From contig JBCCMQ010000015.1 in the NCBI GenBank assembly GCA_039026235.1, positions 8,603-72,602 of the forward strand: a stretch of 64,000 nucleotides of DNA, written 5' to 3'. The stretch comes from JBCCMQ01 sp039026235. Its GTDB lineage: Bacteria; Pseudomonadota; Alphaproteobacteria; Rhodobacterales; Rhodobacteraceae. The number at the start of each line of letters is the position of its first letter. Positions within the stretch are counted from its first letter, which is position 1. Below, one piece after another: positions 34,601 to 42,300 of the stretch. A model generated the notes under the pieces. It saw only the letters and a list, made by a program, of their open reading frames with translations. It was not told the DNA's origin and searched no databases. The translations under genes were made by a program, and so were the position numbers.

Positions 34601-37528
34601 CTAGTCCGCTGCCGGTTCCGCAATCGGCGGCGTACCCGGTGTCAGACGATGCCGAAGCAAGGCCACCGGATGGGCGCGAAGCGTCAAGCGCGTGCTGACA
34701 TAGTCCTCTACGACATGTTCGCCGACCGTCATTTCCGGAAGCACGACGTTCGGCTCATCCGACCCCTCGCCATCTATGTCTCCGGCAAAAAGCGGCAGCG
34801 GTGCCGCGCCATTCACCGCCTTGGCCTGCCAAAGCGCCGTACGCCTTGGCAGATCAAGGCACGCAAAGGCATCTGCTTCAGCCAGAACCTGAAGAACGGC
34901 AGGGCCTACGCCTGCCCGGCGCCAGACCTCTTCCACATCACGGTATCCGTTGCCACGGGCCGCCGTAATCCACATGGCGTCTTCTTCGCGCATGCGCTTG
35001 ATCTGACGAAAACCCAGGCGCAAGGCCAATCCACCCCGCCCGTCGGGCTCCATGACATTGTCCCAGTAACTGTCGTTGATCGACACCGGGCGCACGACGA
35101 CGCCATGCTCGCGCGCATCCCGTACGATCTGGGCCGGGGCATAAAATCCCATGGGCTGGGAATTCAGGAGCGAGCAGGCAAAGATCCCGGGATGGTGGCA
35201 TTTGAGCCAGGACGAGGCATAGACCAAAAGCGCAAAGCTGGCGGCATGGGATTCCGGAAAGCCATAGCTGCCAAATCCTTCGATTTGTGAAAAGCACCGC
35301 TCTGCGAAATCATCATCATATCCGTTTTTCCGCATGCCTTTCAGAAACAGCGTGCGAAATTCCGATACGTTCCCGTGTTTCTTGAAGGTGGCGAGCGAAC
35401 GGCGCAGCCGGTCGGCCTGTTCCGGGGTAAATCCGGCGCCGACGATTGCGATCTGCATCGCCTGTTCCTGGAAAAGCGGAACCCCCAGCGTCTTGCCCAG
35501 AACCTCGCCCAGTGCGTCCGAGGGAAACTTGATATGTTCTTCTCCGTTCCGGCGCCGCAGATAGGGATGCACCATATCGCCCTGAATGGGTCCGGGCCGG
35601 ATGATCGCGACCTCAATGACCAGATCGTAAAAGCAACGCGGGCGCATCCGCGGCAGGAAGTTCATCTGGGCCCGCGATTCAACCTGAAAGACCCCCAGTG
35701 AATCGGCCCTACAAAGCATGTCATAGACGGCCGGATCCTCGGGCGGCAGCGTGGCCAGCGTGTAATCGAGGTTCAGATGCTGGCGCAGCAGATCAAAGGA
35801 TTTGCGGATACAGCTGAGCATGCCCAGCGCCAGAACATCCACCTTTAGTATGCCAAGGGTGTCGATATCATCCTTGTCCCAGGGGATGACCGTGCGCCCT
35901 TCCATGGTCGCATTCTCGACCGGGACCAATTCGTCAAGACGCCCTTCGGTCATGACAAAGCCGCCGACATGCTGGCTCAGGTGACGGGGAAAGCCATTAA
36001 TCTCTTGGCAAAGCGCAAGGGTCTGCATCAGCCGCGCATCACATGGATCAAGGCCGATCTCGTGCAGGCGCTGCATCTCTAGCCCGGAAGATCCCCAGCC
36101 CCAGATTTGGCTGGAAAGGGCCGCCACGGTGTCCTCGGTCAGACCCATGGCGCGACCGACTTCGCGGATCGCACGCTTGCCGCGGTAATGGATGACCGTC
36201 GCACAGAGCCCGGCCCGGTGGCGGCCGTAGCGTTCATAGATGTGCTGGATCACTTCTTCTCGGCGCTCATGTTCGAAGTCGACATCAATGTCAGGGGGCT
36301 CGTCCCGCGCCTCGGAGACGAAACGTTCGAAAACCATGGTGCCGATTTCCGGACTGACCGAGGTCACGCCGAGGGCGAAGCATACCACCGAGTTGGCCGC
36401 TGAACCGCGCCCCTGGCAAAGAATGCCGCGGCTGCGGGCGAAGGCGACGACATCGTTGACTGTCAGGAAATAGGGCTCGTAGTTGAGCTTGGCGATCAGG
36501 GCCAGTTCATGTTCGAGCATGGCAGCAACCTTGTCCGGCACACCCGCCGGATAGCGCCATATGAGCCCTTCACGCGCCAGACGGGCCAGGCGGACCTTGG
36601 CCGTCTCTCCCTGGGAGATCTCGGACGGGTACTCATAGCGCAATTCATCCAGCGAAAACCGGCAGCGTTCGGCCACCGAAAGGCTTTGGGCCAGCGCATC
36701 GGGATGATCGGCAAACAGAAGCCCCATATCGGAAGGTCCACGCAGGCGACGCTCGGCATTGGCCTGTGCCTGCCGGCCAAGATCATCCACCCGGCACCCA
36801 ACCCGGATCGCCGTCAAAACGTCAGCCAGACGGCGGCGCGAGGCCCGGTGCATCATTGGCATGGCCGTGGCGAGCGGGGGAATTCCAAGCCGCTCCGCAA
36901 GCTGGGCGAGGCGTTGGAAGCGCGCTTTGTCCTGACCGTCATAGGCCGGCGTGAGCGCTAGGCTGACATGTCCGGCAAAGCGGCGCGCCAACCGCTGCGC
37001 CTGTGATATCCATTCGCCCGCGCCGCGGCCCGCCGGCCCAATCTTTGGTGGCGTATGAAGGATCAGCTCGGCCCCTTCACCCCACGCGAGAAGGTCCTCG
37101 AAATCGAGATCGCAGGACCCTTTCTCGGCCCGCAGCCGGCCCTTTGAGATCAGGCGACAAAGCCGGCCCCAGGCGCTGCGGTCCCGCGGCAGCCATGTGA
37201 GCGTGAAACCGTCACGGCAGCGGATCCGCGCCGCCGGCAAAAACCGCGGCACATGATCAACGGCCAGCGAAGGACCGGGGTCCAGCCCCGACGGGCAAGG
37301 CGGCCCAATCGGGCCGTCCAGGGCAACAGCCTCGGCCCGCAGCCGCACGGACCGCGCCACTTCACGCAGCGCCGCATGCGCGCGCACCAACCCCGCAACG
37401 GAATTCTCATCGGCCACCGCCAAGGCATCGAGGCCCAGCAGGGCGGCCCGCTCGACATATTCCTCGGGGTGCGATGCACCGGTCAGGAACGTGAAGTTGG
37501 TTGTGACACTGAGTTCTGCGAATCCCAT
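34601..37528 (-). CDS. dnaE2: error-prone DNA polymerase DnaE2, without a C-terminal OB domain
   Basis: DnaE2 is the C-family polymerase that works with ImuB in SOS mutagenesis. The 975-residue protein has a degenerate PHP domain (FTFLTGASHPEEYV), the catalytic PPDIDVDFEHERREEV, GGFVMTEGRL, FQEQAMQIAIVGAGFTPEQAD and SFGFPESHAASFALLVY-type region. It ends at residue 975 with a Pro-rich tail after HPVALLRHRL; most DnaE2 proteins run on for about 100 residues into an OB domain. LPLF near 910 may contact the beta clamp. The ATG at 37528 is chosen over the GTG at 37546. Confidence 0.93.
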   Translation of the reverse strand: MGFAELSVTTNFTFLTGASHPEEYVERAALLGLDALAVADENSVAGLVRAHAALREVARSVRLRAEAVALDGPIGPPCPSGLDPGPSLAVDHVPRFLPAARIRCRDGFTLTWLPRDRSAWGRLCRLISKGRLRAEKGSCDLDFEDLLAWGEGAELILHTPPKIGPAGRGAGEWISQAQRLARRFAGHVSLALTPAYDGQDKARFQRLAQLAERLGIPPLATAMPMMHRASRRRLADVLTAIRVGCRVDDLGRQAQANAERRLRGPSDMGLLFADHPDALAQSLSVAERCRFSLDELRYEYPSEISQGETAKVRLARLAREGLIWRYPAGVPDKVAAMLEHELALIAKLNYEPYFLTVNDVVAFARSRGILCQGRGSAANSVVCFALGVTSVSPEIGTMVFERFVSEARDEPPDIDVDFEHERREEVIQHIYERYGRHRAGLCATVIHYRGKRAIREVGRAMGLTEDTVAALSSQIWGWGSSGLEMQRLHEIGLDPCDARLMQTLALCQEINGFPRHLSQHVGGFVMTEGRLDELVPVENATMEGRTVIPWDKDDIDTLGILKVDVLALGMLSCIRKSFDLLRQHLNLDYTLATLPPEDPAVYDMLCRADSLGVFQVESRAQMNFLPRMRPRCFYDLVIEVAIIRPGPIQGDMVHPYLRRRNGEEHIKFPSDALGEVLGKTLGVPLFQEQAMQIAIVGAGFTPEQADRLRRSLATFKKHGNVSEFRTLFLKGMRKNGYDDDFAERCFSQIEGFGSYGFPESHAASFALLVYASSWLKCHHPGIFACSLLNSQPMGFYAPAQIVRDAREHGVVVRPVSINDSYWDNVMEPDGRGGLALRLGFRQIKRMREEDAMWITAARGNGYRDVEEVWRRAGVGPAVLQVLAEADAFACLDLPRRTALWQAKAVNGAAPLPLFAGDIDGEGSDEPNVVLPEMTVGEHVVEDYVSTRLTLRAHPVALLRHRLTPGTPPIAEPAAD

Positions 37529-37540
37529 GGGGCCTAGTAT

Positions 37541-37555
37541 ATTCACCTTTTGTTC
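37541..37555. promoter_or_regulatory. LexA-like box upstream of dnaE2
   Basis: ATTC-ACCTTTT-GTTC matches the alphaproteobacterial GTTC-N7-GTTC box with one mismatch. It ends 13 bp before the dnaE2 ATG and has the same orientation relative to its gene as the imuB box. Confidence 0.6.
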
Positions 37556-37627
37556 TCATTTGGAGTCGCTGGTCTTGCGCCCAGCGCCGTGGCACCGCAA
37601 GAAAGGCCCGTCAGGACAGGAGGCGAC

Positions 37628-37972
37628 ATGGCCGGATATCTCACAACCCATGTGCTGGATACGGCCCGGGGCTGCCCGGCACCAGGCATAGCCATCACGC
37701 TTTACCGGCTTTCCGAAGACGCCCGCGTCAAAATTGCCGAGGCAGTCACCAATGCGGACGGCAGGACGGACGCGCCCATCCTGCCCCAAGACACCTTCAA
37801 GACCGGGGACTACGAACTGGTCTTCATGACCGGCGCCTATCTGCAAAGCCACGCCTTGCCCACGGATTTCCTGAGCACAATTCCAATCCGTTTCTCAATG
37901 ACCGAAGACGACCACTACCACGTGCCGCTTCTTCTATCGCCCTTTGGCTATTCCACCTATCGCGGCAGTTGA
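37628..37972 (+). CDS. uraH: 5-hydroxyisourate hydrolase (transthyretin-like)
   Basis: UraH hydrolyses 5-hydroxyisourate to OHCU after urate oxidation. The 114-residue protein has the TLP features LTTHVLDTARGCPAPG at the N-terminus, HVPLLLSPFGYSTYRGS at the C-terminus, including the hallmark YRGS tetrapeptide. AGGAGGCG lies 4 bases before the ATG at 37628. Next to puuD, the urate-oxidising enzyme, it forms a pathway unit. Confidence 0.94.
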   Translation: MAGYLTTHVLDTARGCPAPGIAITLYRLSEDARVKIAEAVTNADGRTDAPILPQDTFKTGDYELVFMTGAYLQSHALPTDFLSTIPIRFSMTEDDHYHVPLLLSPFGYSTYRGS

Positions 37973-38034
37973 CCACGCTTGAGCCTGCCGCAGTGCAGCG
38001 CTAGCCTGTTCGGAGTGCTGCGAGGAAACGGCCG

Positions 38035-39267
38035 ATGCACGAGTTTGCGATACTTTGGGATTGGCTGGGCTTCGCCTTACGCTGGCTGCACGTCATCACG
38101 GCCATCGCCTGGATTGGGTCGTCGTTTTACTTCATCGCCCTTGATCTGGGCCTGAACCGCAATGTTCCCGGATCGGCGGACGGCGAGGAATGGCAGGTCC
38201 ATGGCGGAGGTTTCTACCACGTTCAGAAGTACCTGGTCGCACCCGACGCGATGCCCGAACACCTGACGTGGTTCAAATGGGAAAGCTATTGGACCTGGAT
38301 ATCCGGCGCGGCGCTTTTGGCTGTCGTCTACTGGGTCGGCGCAGAGCTATACCTCATCGATCCGGCGAAGGCCGATCTGACGGTCTGGCAGGCTGTCGCG
38401 ATATCGGCCCTGTCTCTGGGCATCGGCTGGATCATCTATGACTTCCTTTGCAAGTCCGCCCTGGGCGACCGACCGACAACGCTCATGCTTTTGCTGTTCG
38501 CTATGCTTGTAGCCATGTCGTGGGGGTACAATCAGATCTTCACCGGCCGGGCCGCTCTGCTTCACCTTGGCGCGTTCACCGCCACGATCATGACGGCCAA
38601 CGTCTTCTTCATCATCATGCCGAACCAGCGCATCGTCGTGGCAGACCTGAAAGCCGGGCGCACGCCGGATGCCAAATACGGCAAGATCGCCAAACTGCGC
38701 AGCACCCACAATAACTACCTGACGCTGCCTGTGATCTTCCTGATGCTGTCCAACCACTACCCGATGGCGTTTGCGACCCAGCACAGCTGGATCATCGCGG
38801 CGCTGGTGTTCCTGATGGGCGTCACGATCCGACACTATTTCAACACCATGCATGCCCGAAAGGGCAGGCCCAATTGGACCTGGGCTGCAACAACCATCAT
38901 TTTCATAGTGATTGCATGGCTCTCAAGCGTTCCGGGCGGCGAAACCTACGAAGAAGCGGAAGCGCGGGCGCTGAGCGACTATGAGACCCGCTTTGCCTCT
39001 GCCGAGGCCTTTCCCGAGGCGGAGTCGATTGTGCTGGGGCGGTGTTCCATGTGCCATGCGCGCGAACCGGTCTGGGCCGGTATGCGGCATGCTCCGAAAG
39101 GCGTGCACCTCGAGACCACCGCAGATATCGCCAAGAATGCCCGCGCCATTTATCTGCAGTCAGGCGCCAGCCACGCGATGCCGCCGGCCAACATCACCTA
39201 TATGGAGCCGGCCGAACGGGCGTTGATTACCGCTTGGTACCGGTCCGCGCTGACCTCGGGCGACTAA
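38035..39267 (+). CDS. puuD: urate hydroxylase PuuD with C-terminal cytochrome c
   Basis: PuuD is a membrane urate oxidase found in bacteria lacking soluble uricase. The 410-residue protein has about eight transmembrane helices (first WLHVITAIAWIGSSFYFIALD region) and a periplasmic C-terminal c-type haem domain (CSMCH at 337-341, with a MPP-type distal Met). Electrons can go to the respiratory chain instead of making hydrogen peroxide. It is 62 bp downstream of uraH. Confidence 0.95.
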   Translation: MHEFAILWDWLGFALRWLHVITAIAWIGSSFYFIALDLGLNRNVPGSADGEEWQVHGGGFYHVQKYLVAPDAMPEHLTWFKWESYWTWISGAALLAVVYWVGAELYLIDPAKADLTVWQAVAISALSLGIGWIIYDFLCKSALGDRPTTLMLLLFAMLVAMSWGYNQIFTGRAALLHLGAFTATIMTANVFFIIMPNQRIVVADLKAGRTPDAKYGKIAKLRSTHNNYLTLPVIFLMLSNHYPMAFATQHSWIIAALVFLMGVTIRHYFNTMHARKGRPNWTWAATTIIFIVIAWLSSVPGGETYEEAEARALSDYETRFASAEAFPEAESIVLGRCSMCHAREPVWAGMRHAPKGVHLETTADIAKNARAIYLQSGASHAMPPANITYMEPAERALITAWYRSALTSGD

Positions 39268-39285
39268 GTGTCCTGAGCAAGGGAA

Positions 39286-39307
39286 GGGCCGGCGAAACCG
39301 CCGGCCC
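39286..39307. terminator. hairpin between puuD and the RTX gene
   Basis: GGGCCGGCG (39286-39294) and CGCCGGCCC (39299-39307) form a perfect 9-bp GC stem with an AAAC loop. It lies between the two convergent genes and is followed by ATTTG on the plus strand, so termination is likely though the T-tract is weak. Confidence 0.6.
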
Positions 39308-39339
39308 ATTTGCCAAATGACTGTCGCTGCGAGGATACG

Positions 39340-42300
39340 TTAGGCGATCTGAAAATCGTCAACGGCCAGCGCAGTTCCACTGCCCAGAAGGGCCAGCAGT
39401 TCCGGACCGCTGCCGCCAGCGCCATCCGCGTCAAAGGTCAGACGTCCGCTTGCGATATCGTAGCCCAGGATATCGTCTCCACCGGCCAGACCGGTCAGTG
39501 CGAACGCGGCACTGAGGCCAAGCGAGGCGGCATTCAACTCGATCATGTCTTCGCCGGAATTGAAGTCCAGGATTATGTCGCTGTTGGTATACCCGGTATG
39601 GGCCAGAACAAACGTGTCCGCATCGCTTCCACCACGCAGGCTGTCGCGACCAAGTCCACCATCAAGCCTGTCGCTGCCGGTGCCGCCGGAAACAATGTCG
39701 TTTCCGGTGCCACCGTACAATTCGTCATCGCCTTCGCGACCTACCAGGATGTCGTTGCCGCCATCGCCGTGCAGGATATCGTTGCCGAGACCACCAATTA
39801 CCTGATCGCCGCCACTGCCTCCATACGCAATGTCATTGCCCGCGCCTCCAAGCACCATGTCGCGGCCGGTTCCGCCATGCATTTCATCATCACCGTCGCG
39901 GCCCGCAACAACGTCATTGCCATCATCGCCGTGCATGACATCACTGCCAAGACCGCCGATCATGCGGTCGGAACCACCGCCGCCATGCATCGTGTCGTTG
40001 CCTTCGCCGCCGACCATGACATCATGGCCGATCCCGCCGTGCATTTCATCGTCGCCTTCACGACCGCCAATCAGGTCGTTGCCGGCACCGCCGTAAAGCA
40101 CATCGCCTTCAGTTCCGCCATTCATACGGTCAGCACCACCGCCGCCGTACATGGTGTCGCTGCCGGCACCTCCCAGCATTACATCGTGACCAATACCCCC
40201 GTGCATTTCGTCGTTGCCGGCAAGCCCAGCCATTCGATCGTTGCCGCCGTAGCCCATCATATTGTCTACGCCATCCGAGCCGGTCATGGCATTCGAAGCA
40301 CCGTTGCCGGTATGTGTCACGGGGCTATCCTCCGGAGGCGCCGAAGGCCCATCGTCGAGCGGCGCATCGGGGGCATCGGGGCCTTCGGGCCCCTCCGGAG
40401 AATCGGGTGTATCGGGCGTATCAGGTGTATCGGGCGCGTCCGGAACATCTGGCGCGTCCGGAGCATCCGGCGTATCGCCCTCGCTGAAGAGCGCATTCAG
40501 CGCTTCCGCGTCGTTGTCGGCATCGGCAAGGATGGCGGCCTCCACCGGTTCGATCTTCCTGTCGAGGACGGCCAGTGCGGCCACGGTTCCCGAAAAGAAG
40601 TCGCGCAACCTGTCGTCATCCTGAACGCGTTGCCGTGTCGATGCGCCCAGAACAGTATTCTCGGCATTGCCCAGCATACCATCCGCAAAGCCGTCTTCCA
40701 GATCGACGAGCGCGCCATCGACATAAAGCAACAACTCATCCTCATCGAAGGCGAAGGCCACGTTATAGGTCTGCCCGGCGACGATTTTCTCATCGTCGAA
40801 GCGCAGATAGCGGCTTTCGGTTTCGCTCTGAAAGCGGACTTTGAGATAGCCCTGCGCATTCAGATAGATTGTCAGGTGTCCACCGTCCTCGTATCCGGAA
40901 TGATCCTTAGACAGCAGCACCTGCTCAGACCCGTTGCCCGGGTTATCAGCGGTAAAGTTAAAGGCCCAGGTCCCCGACTGTCGGGCGAGTGACGCTTCGT
41001 GGTCGATACTAACCGAGTTCGTGCCATCGTAGGTGCCACCGGCGAAATTCATTAGAACGGTCGGAGGTCCATCCAAGCCGTCGACGGCGCTGGCGAACTC
41101 AACCTGATCTTTCCATGGATTGAGCGAATACTTGAACGGGTCGCTTCCCACCGGATCGCCTTCGATATCTCGGGTGTCGTACCCGTAGATACCGGTCTCA
41201 CCAGTAGCGGCGGCCCAGCTCTCACCGGTCGGCGCCACAGCCTCCTGCAGTTGGTCTATGGTGTCGACGATCCCGTAGTGCGCGCCCGGATCGATGATGA
41301 CGTCGTCCTCGGTCACTTGGTCTCCAAAGACCACGACCAGACCAACCAGGTCCTCGTCATGGGCGCCGCCATTGCCCTGTTGCGAGTAGGCGGTGATCAC
41401 TGAAACCGCATCATCGATGACACCGTCGCCATCGGTGTCCACGGTTCGGTAGTCGACACTGACCTGGGTCGTATGGCCGATGACCGAAATTGTGTCCTCG
41501 CCAGCCACATAGTCGGCAATGATGTCAATCCCAAAGGCATCGACCCAGTGATCGTGCAGGCGGTCGTTTTCACCGGCCACGCCGTGCCAGTGGATCATGC
41601 GGCCGTCACCCATCAGGTTATCGACCAGCTTGTCGGCCTTGCCGTTGATCAGCGCTTCGATCTTGAAGTGGTCTTTGCCTTCTCCGCCAACCAGAATGTC
41701 GTCGCCGACCAAGGGTTGGTCGATCCAGTCGATCAGCTTCAGATATGTATTGTCGACCGAAGGGTCCGGAAATTCGCGCGACGGATCGTCAAGAACCAGC
41801 TGTCCGATCCGCTGTTCGCCCACGTCTGATCGCGACACCAGCGTATCGTCGCCCTTGCCACCTTCCAAAAGGTCGGACCCCCGCCCGCCGTCAAGCACAT
41901 CGTTGCCGCCACCGCCGCGCAGATGGTCGTTGCCGTAACCTCCGTGGATTGTGTCGTTGCCGCCGCCGCCCTCCAGAACATCATCGCCGGCCTCCCCGTA
42001 GATCTTGTCGTGTCCGGCACCACCCGAGAAGGTATCATCGCCGGCCATCATTTCAGTGCGCGAAGACGGGTTTGTCAGGGCGGCGCCCGGCCCTTCGTCA
42101 ATCAGTTTCTGGATCTCTGTCTGGCTCAGAGCATCCTCCTTTGTGTAGCCGCCCCAAATCCCAAGATCCGAGAGAGCTCCTTCAAAGGCGTGCAGCAGGT
42201 CTTCATCATCGGTCGCAAATTCCTGGGCGGTCTCGTTCACCTCTGTGCGCGACTGGTCCGCGCCAAGAACCCAAGGCTCTTTGTTCTGAAGCAGAAATGC

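Noticed and set aside
39310..40992. 560-codon open frame antisense to the RTX gene
   Set aside because: It mirrors the repetitive RTX codons on the other strand; the product is a Val/Ala/His-rich repeat with no domain, and the RTX frame has a strong ribosome site and clear domains.
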